From NCBI RefSeq assembly GCF_002440635.1, contig NZ_DJUW01000028.1:1-64000 (forward strand): 64,000 nt of DNA, in the 5' to 3' direction. Origin of the DNA: Novosphingobium sp. UBA6272 (lineage in GTDB: Bacteria; Pseudomonadota; Alphaproteobacteria; Sphingomonadales; Sphingomonadaceae). Below the pieces are notes generated by a model. It worked only from the letters and a program-made list of their open reading frames with translations. It searched no databases and was not told the origin of the DNA. Positions 23,304 to 32,257 of this stretch are shown here, in pieces; position 1 is the first letter of the stretch, and every line of letters starts with the position of its first letter. The translations under genes were made by a program, and so were the position numbers.

Positions 23304-24148
23304 TCCGCCGCTTCATCCTGGTCCTCGCAGCGCTTTCGGCGCTGTGGTCCCTTCCCGTGCGGGCCTGGGGCGAATACGGTCACCGCACAACGGCGGCGAT
23401 TGCTTTGGCCAACATCAAGCCGCAGACCCGCCAACGGATCGCACTGCTGATGCAGGCCGAGCGCGGACTAGGCACGGCGACCTGCCGGGTCCGCAGCCTG
23501 GGCGATGCCGCTGTCTGGCCCGATTGCATCCGCCGCGACGGTTGGCGCTGGGGCTATTCATTCCCCTGGCATTACCAGACCGAGCCGGTCTGCAAGCCTT
23601 ATGATCCAAAGGCCAATTGCGCCAACGGGAACTGCGTTTCCGCGCAAATCGAGCGCAACCGCCGAATTTTGACCGACCGCAGTCTTCCCGCGGCCCAGCG
23701 GCTTGAGGCACTGGCCTTCCTTGCCCATTTCATCGGCGATATCCACATGCCGCTGCATTCGGGCGACAACAACGATCAGGGCGGCAACGCGATCAAGGCG
23801 ATGTACGGCGATGCCCCGGTCTACAACCTCCATGCGCTATGGGACGGGGCCCAGGCGGAACGGGCAATCAGTTCTGCGGTGCCGCCGCTGGTCCGGCGCT
23901 ATCCGGCGGCAGACCTTGCCGCGCTAGGTAGCGGAACACCCGCCATCTGGGGTGAGGAAAGCTGGCGGCTGGCGCGGCAGGTCTATACCCGCGCCTTTGG
24001 GTTCGATCCCTGCCAGGGCACGCCGGCACCAACTGTGGTGATCTGGACGAACCAGACGATCGAGGCGACCTTGCCCGATGCGCGGCTGCGCCTGACCCAG
24101 GCCGGGCTGCGCCTTGCCCGGGTATTGGACGAGGCGTTGGGCGGCTAA
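23300..24148 (+). CDS. S1/P1-type nuclease, secreted
   Basis: 282-residue exported zinc nuclease for single-stranded DNA and RNA. The signal peptide ends so that mature Trp (VRA|WGEYGH) is N-terminal, as the tri-zinc site of this family requires. Further ligands are in FIGDIHMPLHSGDN, DQGGN and NLHALWD. Six mature cysteines suggest disulfides. The ATG overlaps the GST stop; the gene ends in a 4-bp convergent overlap with the cupin gene. Confidence 0.9.
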   Translation: MIRRFILVLAALSALWSLPVRAWGEYGHRTTAAIALANIKPQTRQRIALLMQAERGLGTATCRVRSLGDAAVWPDCIRRDGWRWGYSFPWHYQTEPVCKPYDPKANCANGNCVSAQIERNRRILTDRSLPAAQRLEALAFLAHFIGDIHMPLHSGDNNDQGGNAIKAMYGDAPVYNLHALWDGAQAERAISSAVPPLVRRYPAADLAALGSGTPAIWGEESWRLARQVYTRAFGFDPCQGTPAPTVVIWTNQTIEATLPDARLRLTQAGLRLARVLDEALGG

Positions 24149-24594
24149 AACTCGCTCCCGTCCTTGCGCTTCTGGCGCCCTTCCGCAGCGAACAGGTGCA
24201 TGTCGATATCGGGATAGTGGCAGTCGGTTTCCGATGGACGCCCGATCGCGACGAAGGTGCACGGCGCGTCCGACCGGTTGATCAGGAGGTGACCGTTGCC
24301 ATCATTTTTGGGGAAGGCCGCGACATCGCCCGCCAGCATCACGGTTTCGCCGCTGTCATCGACCAGCACCGCCTCGCCGCTCAGTATCACCACCAGCTCA
24401 TCCTCGCCTTCGTGCCAGTGGCGCTGGCTGGACCAGGCACCGGGCTGGAGAACCACATGGCTCGCGCCGAAATCGCTCAGGCCAGCAGCCGGAGCCAGCC
24501 GGCGATACCAGCGGCCCTGAACGACATCAGCATATTGCGGAGGATAGCCGGTGGCGTTGGTCCGCGGGATCGCGTCGAGATCGAGTTTGGGCAT
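24145..24594 (-). CDS. Cupin-domain protein
   Basis: 149-residue single-domain cupin. Motif 1 is HWHEGEDELVVILSGE (metal-binding His, His and Glu) and motif 2 is GDVAAFPKNDGNGHLL (Gly-Asp and final His). FVAIGRPSETD and DIDMHL near the C-terminus recall transcriptional or sugar-related cupins of sphingomonads, but no substrate is evident. The ATG at 24594 is used. The reading frame stays open far upstream across dapE and the symporter, but only this part encodes a recognisable protein. Confidence 0.82.
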   Translation of the reverse strand: MPKLDLDAIPRTNATGYPPQYADVVQGRWYRRLAPAAGLSDFGASHVVLQPGAWSSQRHWHEGEDELVVILSGEAVLVDDSGETVMLAGDVAAFPKNDGNGHLLINRSDAPCTFVAIGRPSETDCHYPDIDMHLFAAEGRQKRKDGSEF

Positions 24595-24645
24595 GGCGGC
24601 GCTCCGTCTTGCGGGAGAAGAGCATACACCATATGCCAGGCCGCA

Positions 24646-25773
24646 ATGAACAGCAAAGTCCTCCCGCTCGCCGAGGCCCTGATTGCCTGTCCCAGCGTCA
24701 CCCCGGCGGCGGGGCTGGTGTTCGATTGCCTTGAAGCGCAGCTGCGCCCGCTGGGGTTCGAGGTGCACCGGGCCATATCGGGCGAGCCGCCACACGGACC
24801 GGTCGAGAACCTGTTCGCGGTCCGCCGCGGGCCCGAAGGCAGCCGCCACTTCGGCTTTGCCGGACACGTCGATGTCGTCCCGCCCGGCGAGGGCTGGACC
24901 AGCGCCCCCTTCGCTCCCGAAGTGCGCGGAGAACTGCTCTATGGGCGCGGCGCGGTCGACATGAAGGGATCGATCGCGGCGATGGTCGCCGCCGTGGCCG
25001 AAGTGCCGCAGGATGCCGGCACGATCAGCTTCACTATCACCGGCGACGAGGAGGGCCCGGCGATCCACGGCACGGTTGCTTTGATCGAGCATATGCGCGC
25101 TGCAAATGCGATCCCCGATCTGATCCTGGTCGGCGAGCCGACCAGCGTGAACCGCCTGGGCGACATGATGAAGATCGGCCGGCGCGGGTCGGTCAACATC
25201 TGGCTGGAAGTCGAAGGCGGCGAAGGCCACGTCGCCTATCCGCACTTGGCCAACAACCCGATCGGTCCGCTGGTCAACATGCTGGCGGAACTCAACGCGC
25301 TGGTCCTTGATGAAGGGACCGACTGGTTCCAGCCCAGCAACCTCGAAATTACCGACATCACGGTCGGCAATCCCGCCACCAACGTCATCCCGGCCAAAGC
25401 CACAGCGCGGCTGTCGATCCGGTTCAACGATCTCCACAGCGGGCAGGAACTGGCCGACCGGGTCAACGCGATCGCGGCAAAGCATGGCGGCACTGCGCGG
25501 CCGATGATTTCGGGCGAAGCCTTCCTGACCCCGCCCGGGGCGTTCTCTGCGATGATCGCCGATGCGGTCGAGGCCGAAACGGGCCTGCGGCCAGAAGCCA
25601 GCACCACCGGCGGGACCAGCGATGCCCGGTTCCTGCGCGCGCTGTGCCCGGTGATCGAATTCGGCCTGTGCAACGCGACGATGCACAAGCGCGACGAGGC
25701 GGTGGCGGTGCCTGATCTCGATGCCCTTGCACGGATCTATACCCGGGTGGCCAAGGCGGCTCTGGCAGGTTGA
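24646..25773 (+). CDS. dapE: Succinyl-diaminopimelate desuccinylase
   Basis: 375-residue di-zinc M20 enzyme releasing LL-diaminopimelate from the succinyl intermediate in lysine and peptidoglycan synthesis. FAGHVDVVPPG holds the first zinc His and catalytic Asp, GRGAVDMKGS the bridging Asp, TGDEEGPA the catalytic Glu pair, and the last zinc His is in CNATMHKRDE. The dimerisation domain occupies about residues 180-290. The pathway partner dapB is at 29645. It is divergent from the cupin gene by 51 bp. Confidence 0.95.
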   Translation: MNSKVLPLAEALIACPSVTPAAGLVFDCLEAQLRPLGFEVHRAISGEPPHGPVENLFAVRRGPEGSRHFGFAGHVDVVPPGEGWTSAPFAPEVRGELLYGRGAVDMKGSIAAMVAAVAEVPQDAGTISFTITGDEEGPAIHGTVALIEHMRAANAIPDLILVGEPTSVNRLGDMMKIGRRGSVNIWLEVEGGEGHVAYPHLANNPIGPLVNMLAELNALVLDEGTDWFQPSNLEITDITVGNPATNVIPAKATARLSIRFNDLHSGQELADRVNAIAAKHGGTARPMISGEAFLTPPGAFSAMIADAVEAETGLRPEASTTGGTSDARFLRALCPVIEFGLCNATMHKRDEAVAVPDLDALARIYTRVAKAALAG

Positions 25774-25839
25774 TTGCGATAGCCGCGACAGCCTGTTAGG
25801 CTCACCGGTAACAATCTTACCTGACGGGGGACGCGCATC

Positions 25840-27171
25840 ATGGACCGGCGGCTGACACTCTATATCCTGATTGGCATGGCGCTGGGGGTCGTGGTCGGTC
25901 AGGTGCTGCACATGTCGGTCGAAGCCGGGGTGATCAAGGAAAGCATCGCCCCCTGGTTCAAGCTGCTGTCCGACATATTCCTCAACCTGATCAAGATGCT
26001 GGTCGCCCCGCTGGTACTTTCCACCATCGTCGTCGGAATCGCTCACATGGGCGATTCGACCGCGCTGGGGCGGATTGGAGTGCGGGCGCTGGCCTGGTTC
26101 ATCACCGCCAGCCTGATCTCGATCGGGCTTGGCCTGATCATGGTCAACCTGCTTCAGCCCGGGATAGGCGCACCGATCCCGGATGCCGCCGCCGCGGCCA
26201 AGGCGGTGGGCGAGGTCAAGGAACTCAAGGCGACCGAATTCATCCTCTCGGTCTTCCCCAAGAACGCCTTTGAGGCGATGGCGACCAACAACATATTGCA
26301 AATCCTGGTCTTCTCGATCTTCGCCGGGGTCGCACTTTCGGCAATCGGCGAGAAGGGCTCGGCGCTGGTCCGCGGGGCCGATGCCCTGGCCGAGATGATG
26401 CTGCAGATTACCGGCTATGTGATGCGCTACGCCCCGATCGCAGTGTTCGGCGCGCTGGCCAATGTGGTGGCGGCCAGCGGGCTTGAGATCCTCAAGACCT
26501 ATCTCGAACTGCTGCTCGAATTCTATTTCAGCCTCGCCCTGCTGTGGGTGATCCTGCTGGGGATCGGGGCGCTGTTCCTCGGCGGCCGGATCTGGACGCT
26601 GATCCGCTATATCCGCCAGCCCATGATGATCGCCTTCTCGACCGCGTCGAGCGAGGCGGCGCTCCCCAAGATGTTCGAACAGCTTGACCGCTTCGGCGTG
26701 CCGCGCCGCATCTCGGGCTTCATGCTGCCGCTGGGCTACAGCTTCAACCTCGACGGATCGATGATGTACATGTCGTTTGCGACGATATTCATCGCCCAGG
26801 CCTATGGCATCGACCTGCCGATCGGCACGCAAATCATGATCCTGCTGACCCTGATGATCTCCTCCAAGGGCATTGCCGCGGTGCCGCGCGCTTCGCTGGT
26901 GGTGATCACCGGCACGCTGGCGATGTTCGGCCTGCCGGTCGAAGGCGTCGCGATCATCCTCGCGATCGACCAGTTCCTCGACATGGGCCGCACTGCAACC
27001 AACGTGGTCGGCAACGCGGTTGCCACTTCGGTGATCACCAAGTGGGAAGGCATGCTGGAGGTCGAGGAGCCCGAATTCGTCGAGCATCCCCACGCCCCGG
27101 CGCACACCGTTGCATCGGGCCGGGCCGGGCTGGAGCTCGACCCGTCGAACTTTGAGGATGACAGGAAGTAA
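25840..27171 (+). CDS. Dicarboxylate/amino acid:cation symporter (DAACS family)
   Basis: 443-residue inner-membrane carrier of the GltP/DctA family, importing glutamate, aspartate or C4-dicarboxylates with H+ or Na+. Eight membrane segments and two re-entrant loops are recognisable: the Ser-rich STASSEAALPKMF of hairpin 1, NLDGSMMYM with the conserved Asn-Leu-Asp-Gly, and ASLVVITGTL with the following DQFLDMGRTATNVVGN. The substrate cannot be fixed from sequence. A hairpin terminator follows directly. Confidence 0.92.
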   Translation: MDRRLTLYILIGMALGVVVGQVLHMSVEAGVIKESIAPWFKLLSDIFLNLIKMLVAPLVLSTIVVGIAHMGDSTALGRIGVRALAWFITASLISIGLGLIMVNLLQPGIGAPIPDAAAAAKAVGEVKELKATEFILSVFPKNAFEAMATNNILQILVFSIFAGVALSAIGEKGSALVRGADALAEMMLQITGYVMRYAPIAVFGALANVVAASGLEILKTYLELLLEFYFSLALLWVILLGIGALFLGGRIWTLIRYIRQPMMIAFSTASSEAALPKMFEQLDRFGVPRRISGFMLPLGYSFNLDGSMMYMSFATIFIAQAYGIDLPIGTQIMILLTLMISSKGIAAVPRASLVVITGTLAMFGLPVEGVAIILAIDQFLDMGRTATNVVGNAVATSVITKWEGMLEVEEPEFVEHPHAPAHTVASGRAGLELDPSNFEDDRK

Positions 27172-27192
27172 GGGGTTCACGCGAACCCCCTT
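27171..27192. terminator. Bidirectional terminator between symporter and nth
   Basis: GGGGTTC-ACGC-GAACCCC forms a 7-bp stem; the plus strand continues CCTTATTTCTT. It lies between the convergent stop codons and touches both. Confidence 0.7.
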
Positions 27193-27838
27193 ATTTCTTC
27201 CTCGGTTCCATCACCTTCGCCTTGAAGGCGCACAAGTCAACCACCGGGCAGCGCCAGCATTCCGGGGTGCGGGCCTTGCAGATGTAACGGCCGTGCAGGA
27301 TCATCCAGTGGTGCGACCCGACGCGGAACGGCGCAGGCACTTTCTTTTCCAGCTGCTTCTCGACCGCCAGCGGGGTCTTGCCCTTGGCCAGACCGGTACG
27401 GTTGCCGACCCGGAAGATATGGGTATCGACCGCGAAGGTCTCCGCCCCGAAGGCGCAGTTCATCACCACATTGGCAGTCTTGCGACCAACCCCGGGGAGC
27501 GTGGTGAGCACATCGCGATCGGCCGGGACCTCACCGCCATGATCGCGCACCAGGATCTCTGACAGCGCGATCACGTTCTTCGCCTTGGCGTTGAACAAGC
27601 CGATCGTTTTGATGTGCTGCTTGAGGCCCTCCTCGCCCAGATCGACCATCTGCTGCGGCGTCTTGACCGTCTTGAACAAGGCCCGCGTCGCCTTGTTCAC
27701 GCCGACATCGGTCGCCTGGGCGGACAGCACCACCGCGACCAGCAATTGGTAGGTGTTGCCGAATTCCAGCTCGGTTTCGGGGGACGGGTTATCCTCCGCC
27801 AGACGGCGGAAGAACTCGAAGATGTCGGCTTGCTTCAC
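27191..27838 (-). CDS. nth: Endonuclease III
   Basis: 215-residue DNA glycosylase/AP lyase removing oxidised pyrimidines. The helix-hairpin-helix LPGVGRKTANVV contains the catalytic Lys, VDTHIFRV the catalytic Asp, and the C-terminal CKARTPECWRCPVVDLC binds the 4Fe-4S cluster (C-x6-C-x2-C-x5-C). The GTG at 27838 overlaps the stop of the M48 protease gene (GTGA), so translation is coupled; a longer in-frame start lies inside that gene. Confidence 0.95.
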   Translation of the reverse strand: MKQADIFEFFRRLAEDNPSPETELEFGNTYQLLVAVVLSAQATDVGVNKATRALFKTVKTPQQMVDLGEEGLKQHIKTIGLFNAKAKNVIALSEILVRDHGGEVPADRDVLTTLPGVGRKTANVVMNCAFGAETFAVDTHIFRVGNRTGLAKGKTPLAVEKQLEKKVPAPFRVGSHHWMILHGRYICKARTPECWRCPVVDLCAFKAKVMEPRKK

Positions 27839-29100
27839 GGCGCGGGCGCGGCCTCCGGCTTGGGATGCGCCGCTTTCCACTCCATCGCCCGCAGCACCCG
27901 CTTTTCGACTGAAGGGTGCGTGTAGAACAGCACTTCCTGCAGCGTCGAGGGCCGCGGATAGCGATATTCCGCCGTCTTGACCAAGGCGCTGGCGAGCGCG
28001 TCCGGTTCGTTCACCGTGCGCAGTGAATAAGCATCAGCCGCGCTCTCTCCGATCCGGGTCAGGCTGTTCTGGATCGGTGTTGCGAGCAGGCTAAGCACCG
28101 ATACCAGCACCATGAACACAGGCAGTCCGCGCGGTTCATGGAGCTGCGCATCGCTGCCAAGCATCCGCGCCGCCCAGGGGAACAGCCGCTGGATCAGCCA
28201 CAGCGCCAGCGCGGCGAGCAGCGGGAACAGGATCACATAGCGCCAGACGTGACCGAGCTTGTAGTGCCCGGCTTCATGCCCGGTCACCGCGCGCACTTCG
28301 GCCAGCGAGGCTTCCTTCAGCGCGATATCCGAAATCGCGATCCGCGCGGTCGGCCCCAGCCCGGCAACATTGGCGGTGAAATACTCGGACTGGCGCGATC
28401 CATCATACATGAAGATCCGGTCGTGCGGGATCTTCACGTCATCGGCGATCTGTTCCAGTGCGGTGCGGACTTCGCCCGGCGGGACCGGTTTGAATTCGTT
28501 GAACAGCGGCATGATGTAGGCGGGGGTCGCCACGAGCATGACCAGCGTCACCACTCCGGTGAAACCCGCCCCCCACAGCCACCAGCGCTGGCCGGCCTTG
28601 CGGATCAGGGCATAGATGCCGAGCAGAAACAGCGCGCCAAGCACGACCCCGATCGCCTCGCTGAGCGCCAGTTGGCCCAGGAAATCGCCGAGCGGCTGCT
28701 TGGTCATCCCGTAGCTGCGCTCGCGCCACCAGCTTTCGTAGATCGTCCAGGGCAGGCGCAGCAGATCGCCGATCAGGTAGAAGGCACCGGCGGTGAGCAA
28801 GGTGGCGAGCGCCCAAGGCATACCCTTGCGCTCTTCGTCTTCCTGTTTTTCGGCCGCTGCATTCGCCGCTGCCGCCTCCCCGCCTTCTGACGCGTCCGGC
28901 TTGGGCTCCAGACGGGCGGCCACGCGGTCAAGCAACCGGAACCGGATCATGATCCACGCGGCCAGGATCGAAACACCTACCCCGACAATCAGCATCACGT
29001 GATTGCCCATGGTATAGGCCTCGGCCTTGGCCAGCGCCTCCGGCCCCAGCGAATCAATGTAACGCGCAGCTTCCTGCGCCGGTGCAAGTGTGGTGCTCAC
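27835..29100 (-). CDS. M48-family integral membrane zinc protease (Ste24/HtpX-like)
   Basis: 421-residue protease. Hydrophobic segments lie near residues 36-52, 100-120, 150-170, 185-205, 300-320 and 340-360. The zinc motif is HEAGHYKLGH (near 275), the third ligand Glu is in IGESAADAYS, and FLYTHPSVEKR-like TYTHPS sequence closes the domain, as in CAAX-type Ste24 proteases. An Ala/Glu-rich insertion (about 65-95) is probably disordered. Likely role: turnover of membrane proteins. It is coupled to nth by GTGA. Confidence 0.9.
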   Translation of the reverse strand: MSTTLAPAQEAARYIDSLGPEALAKAEAYTMGNHVMLIVGVGVSILAAWIMIRFRLLDRVAARLEPKPDASEGGEAAAANAAAEKQEDEERKGMPWALATLLTAGAFYLIGDLLRLPWTIYESWWRERSYGMTKQPLGDFLGQLALSEAIGVVLGALFLLGIYALIRKAGQRWWLWGAGFTGVVTLVMLVATPAYIMPLFNEFKPVPPGEVRTALEQIADDVKIPHDRIFMYDGSRQSEYFTANVAGLGPTARIAISDIALKEASLAEVRAVTGHEAGHYKLGHVWRYVILFPLLAALALWLIQRLFPWAARMLGSDAQLHEPRGLPVFMVLVSVLSLLATPIQNSLTRIGESAADAYSLRTVNEPDALASALVKTAEYRYPRPSTLQEVLFYTHPSVEKRVLRAMEWKAAHPKPEAAPAP

Positions 29101-29162
29101 GGGTTTCTCCCTCCCCGGTTGTGTGTTATCTTAATAAGGCACTTCACCCCGCAGGCAAGAGC

Positions 29163-29648
29163 TCAGCGCATCCAGCGCTGCATTGCGGGGTATTCTGCCG
29201 ACGTGGTCAGGCCCCACCAGGCCAGCAATGGCACGCCGAACGGCTGGCCGGCCTTGAAAGTCTCGATCAGGTGATCCGATCCGCCCTTGTAGCCATGCGG
29301 GTGGAACAGCACCTCCAGCGGCACGTTGCAGGCCCGCGCCGCGGCGACCGACCAGGCGATGGCGGCCATCTCGTCGCCCCCGTCCGCCGTCACCGCATCG
29401 GGCTCGCCCCGCCGCTCGGGATCAAGCACCGCGAGATGTCCGGCCTCATGCAGCAGGTCGCCGGGATAAGAGGGAACCGCCGGATCGATCACCAAGCGGC
29501 CTTGATCGACCGCCAGACCCGGCAGGAACGTCGCGCCCTCGATCGGCTCAATCGCCACGTCAAACCCGGCTTCGAGCAGAAAATCACCAATCACCTGCGC
29601 CGCCGGGGCGCCGCCCGGTTCATGCCAGGGCAGCGTGGACAGATTCAC
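29163..29648 (-). CDS. Uncharacterised zincin-like protein
   Basis: 161-residue soluble protein with DLLHEAGHLAVL (near residues 80-91), a HExxH zinc-protease motif following YPGDLL. DEMAAIAWSVAAARA downstream could supply a third ligand Glu. The rest has no recognisable domain; an aromatic stretch (LLAWWGLTT) lies near the C-terminus. The GTG at 29648 overlaps the dapB stop (GTGA). Proteolytic activity is inferred only from the motif. Confidence 0.7.
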   Translation of the reverse strand: MNLSTLPWHEPGGAPAAQVIGDFLLEAGFDVAIEPIEGATFLPGLAVDQGRLVIDPAVPSYPGDLLHEAGHLAVLDPERRGEPDAVTADGGDEMAAIAWSVAAARACNVPLEVLFHPHGYKGGSDHLIETFKAGQPFGVPLLAWWGLTTSAEYPAMQRWMR

Positions 29649-30373
29649 AGGTCCAGCACCTGCGGCATGGTGTAGCGTCCGGCCGGCTTGCCGATCAGCC
29701 ACTGCGCCGCGCGCACCGCGCCTTTGGCGAAGATCCGGCGGTTCTCGGCAAGGTGCGACAATGCAATCCGCTCGTCGTCGGCAAGGAAATGGACCGTATG
29801 GTCTCCCGCCACGGTCCCGCCGCGCAGCGCCGCAAAGCCGATGTCGCCTGCCCGCCGCACCCCGGTGATCCCGTCGCGCCCGCGCGCCGAATGAGCCGCC
29901 AGATCGATCCCGCGTCCTTCAGCGGCGGCCTCGCCCAGCAGCAGCGCGGTGCCGGACGGCGAATCGACCTTCATGCGGTGATGCGTCTCGACCACTTCGA
30001 TGTCCCAATCCTCGCCCAGTCGGCGCGCCGCCTCGCGCACCAGATGGGCCAGCAGGGTGATGCCGAGCGAGGTATTGCCGGTCTGCAGTACCGCAATTGC
30101 TTCACCCGCACTGTCGCACAGCCAGTGGTGGCGCTCTTCCAGACCGGTAGTGCCGACAACGATCGGCACGCCCGCGGCAATGGCCGCATCGAGGTTGCCT
30201 TCCAGCGCGGCAGGGGCCGAAAAATCGACCAGCACGTCGCTGCCGCGCGCCAGGGCCAGCACATCGTCGCCCTTGTCGACACCGCCCGAATGGACCGCGC
30301 CCGCCGCCGCGATCGCGTCGACCAGCGCCGCCCCCATGCGCCCTGCGCTGCCGATAATGCCGATTCTTGCCAT
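29645..30373 (-). CDS. dapB: 4-hydroxy-tetrahydrodipicolinate reductase
   Basis: 242-residue NAD(P)H-dependent reductase of the lysine/diaminopimelate pathway. The N-terminal Rossmann motif is GSAGRMGAAL, the catalytic motif VVETHHRMKVDSPSGTAL (near residue 128; His-His and Lys) and the substrate-binding SGTA is intact. A HTVHF segment lies near the C-terminus. Divergent from the sirtuin gene by 35 bp and coupled to the zincin-like gene. Confidence 0.95.
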   Translation of the reverse strand: MARIGIIGSAGRMGAALVDAIAAAGAVHSGGVDKGDDVLALARGSDVLVDFSAPAALEGNLDAAIAAGVPIVVGTTGLEERHHWLCDSAGEAIAVLQTGNTSLGITLLAHLVREAARRLGEDWDIEVVETHHRMKVDSPSGTALLLGEAAAEGRGIDLAAHSARGRDGITGVRRAGDIGFAALRGGTVAGDHTVHFLADDERIALSHLAENRRIFAKGAVRAAQWLIGKPAGRYTMPQVLDL

Positions 30374-30408
30374 TGCAGTCCCCAGTTCCGCCGTGCTTCA
30401 TGGGCGAC

Positions 30409-31107
30409 ATGAGCCAAATCCGCAACATCGTGATCCTGACCGGGGCAGGGATTTCCGCCGAGAGCGGGATCGAAACCTTCCGCAGCGCCGGAGGCTTGTG
30501 GGAGAATCACCGGGTCGAGGATGTCGCCACGCCAGAGGCTTTCGCGCGCGATCCCAATCTGGTCCTGCGCTTCTATGACATGCGGCGTGAGGCGATCCAG
30601 GACAAGCAGCCGAACCCGGCTCACTTCGCGCTGGCAAAGCTGGAAGAGCGCTGGCCCGGCAAGCTGCTGCTGGTGACGCAGAACGTCGATGACCTGCACG
30701 AACGTTCCGGATCGCGTCGGGTGCTGCACATGCACGGTGAACACCTCAACGCCTGGTGCACGAGTTGCGACGTGCGCAGCCGCTGGACCGGCCCGTTGTT
30801 CGATCGCCCGCCCTGCTCGGTCTGCTCGGCGCGCAGCCTGCGCCCCGATGTCGTCTGGTTCGGCGAGATGCCTTACCGGATGGGCGAGATCTATGCCGCG
30901 CTGCGCGAGGCCGATCTGTTCGTCTCTATAGGAACCTCGGGTGCGGTCTATCCGGCGGCGGGCTTCGTCCAGAACGCAGTCGAGCTTGGTGCGCAGACGC
31001 TGGAGCTCAACCTGGAACGCAGCCAGGGCTCGCACATGTTCCACGAAAGCCGCCTGGGACCGGCGAGCCAAGTCGTGCCGCACTGGGTCGGGGAGATGCT
31101 GAGATGA
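30409..31107 (+). CDS. cobB: NAD-dependent protein deacylase, sirtuin family
   Basis: 232-residue class III sirtuin. The NAD-binding GAGISAESGIETFRSAGG, catalytic TQNVDDLHERSG with the later His of LHMHGEHL, and GTSGAVYPAAGF are all present. Four zinc cysteines are in CTSC and CSVC. Tyr and Arg in DMRREAIQ-type context suggest a desuccinylase-like (CobB/SIRT5) pocket, but this is tentative. ATG 30409 is used; ATG 30400 is equally possible. The stop overlaps the GFA gene start (ATGA). Confidence 0.92.
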   Translation: MSQIRNIVILTGAGISAESGIETFRSAGGLWENHRVEDVATPEAFARDPNLVLRFYDMRREAIQDKQPNPAHFALAKLEERWPGKLLLVTQNVDDLHERSGSRRVLHMHGEHLNAWCTSCDVRSRWTGPLFDRPPCSVCSARSLRPDVVWFGEMPYRMGEIYAALREADLFVSIGTSGAVYPAAGFVQNAVELGAQTLELNLERSQGSHMFHESRLGPASQVVPHWVGEMLR

Positions 31108-31442
31108 GCGAACACCGCGGCAGTTGCCATTGCGGCGCCATCACGCTGGTCCTGCGGGAAACGCCGGCAGACGTCGCCGAGTGCAATTGCTCGCTGTGCC
31201 GCAGGACCGGCGGGCTGTGGCATCACACTGTTCCGGCGATGGTCACGGCCGCGGGCACCGGCGTGGCCTATAGGCAGGGCGATTGCATGCTCGACACCTG
31301 GCATTGCGCAACCTGCGGCTGCACCACGCACTGGACCCCGGTCGATCCGGACTATCCGCGTATGGCGGTAAACCTCAGGATGTTCGAACCGGAGCTATGG
31401 CAAAACCTGCCGCGCCGCTTCATCGACGGCGCGAGTTACTGA
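31104..31442 (+). CDS. GFA-family zinc protein
   Basis: 112-residue protein of the glutathione-dependent formaldehyde-activating (GFA) fold. Zinc cysteines appear in GSCHCGAI, ECNCSLCRRTGG and HCATCGCTTHW. Family members bind zinc in two sites; a role in formaldehyde capture is shown for only a few, so it is left open. Its ATG overlaps the sirtuin stop. Its 3' end overlaps the convergent ThiF/MoeB gene by 7 bp. Confidence 0.88.
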   Translation: MSEHRGSCHCGAITLVLRETPADVAECNCSLCRRTGGLWHHTVPAMVTAAGTGVAYRQGDCMLDTWHCATCGCTTHWTPVDPDYPRMAVNLRMFEPELWQNLPRRFIDGASY

Positions 31443-32206
31443 ACCGCGCAACCCCGGCATTCGGGATCCTCGGCGATCCGCATCGTCCGCAGGCTGGGCA
31501 CCAGCCCTTCGAACAGGTGCAGTTTGCCCCATTGCGGATCGCCCAGCGCGGTCTTTCCTTCGAGGATGACGCGAATCGCCTGCATCGCCGCGAAGGCCCC
31601 GATCATCCCGACCATCGCCCCCAGCACGCCATCGGCGGCGCAAGTATCGCAATCATCGGCATCGAAGGCATCGCCGACGAAGCAGCGATAACAGCTGTGC
31701 CCTTCGCGGTGCCCGGCAAAATTGGCAACCTGGCCCTGGAAGCGGCCCAGTGCGGCGCTGGTCAGCGGGATCCCTTGCCGGACGCAAGCGTCGGAGATGG
31801 CGAGCCGGGCGGCGAAGTTGTCTGTCCCGTCCACCACCAGGTCGGTCTTGGCGATGTAGCTGTCGGCGTTCGAAGGATCGATCCGGACCTTGCTTTCCTC
31901 AACCCGGATCGCCGGATCGAATCCTTCGACCCAGCCCGCAGCCATCTCGTTCTTGGGCTGGCCGACATCGTGCCGCTGGTAGATCACCTGCCGCTGCAGG
32001 TTGGACAGTTCGACCGAATCGCAATCGAGCAGCCGCAAGTGCCCGACCCCGGCGGCTGCGAGATATTGCACTACCGGGGCGCCGATCCCGCCAAGGCCGA
32101 TCACCGTAACGCGTGCCTCGGCCAAGGCCACCTGTCCCGCGCCGCCCACTTCGGGCAGAACGATATGGCGGGCAAAACGATCGAGGCGTTCGGGCGGAAG
32201 GACCAT
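31436..32206 (-). CDS. ThiF/MoeB/HesA-family adenylyltransferase
   Basis: 256-residue E1-like enzyme that adenylates the C-terminus of a small ubiquitin-like sulfur carrier (MoaD or ThiS). The nucleotide-binding IGLGGIGAP (near residue 38), Arg finger region SNLQRQVIY, catalytic Asp in VVDGTDNFAAR and zinc cysteines CYRC plus the C-terminal CRGC are present. MoeB and ThiF cannot be separated from sequence, and no moaD or thiS lies nearby. ATG 32206 has AAGG upstream; a TTG 12 codons earlier is less likely. Confidence 0.87.
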   Translation of the reverse strand: MVLPPERLDRFARHIVLPEVGGAGQVALAEARVTVIGLGGIGAPVVQYLAAAGVGHLRLLDCDSVELSNLQRQVIYQRHDVGQPKNEMAAGWVEGFDPAIRVEESKVRIDPSNADSYIAKTDLVVDGTDNFAARLAISDACVRQGIPLTSAALGRFQGQVANFAGHREGHSCYRCFVGDAFDADDCDTCAADGVLGAMVGMIGAFAAMQAIRVILEGKTALGDPQWGKLHLFEGLVPSLRTMRIAEDPECRGCAVQ

Positions 32207-32257
32207 CGGCACGGCCTTATGCCAAGGCGGGCGCTGCGCCAAGGGCGGGGTTCTATT

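Noticed and set aside
24595..27180. Very long open frame on the minus strand running on from the cupin gene, about 860 further codons.
   Set aside because: It lies opposite dapE and the symporter, and its protein is rich in Asp/His/Arg/Gln with no domain. This is the usual antisense artefact in GC-rich genomes. Only 24145..24594 was kept.
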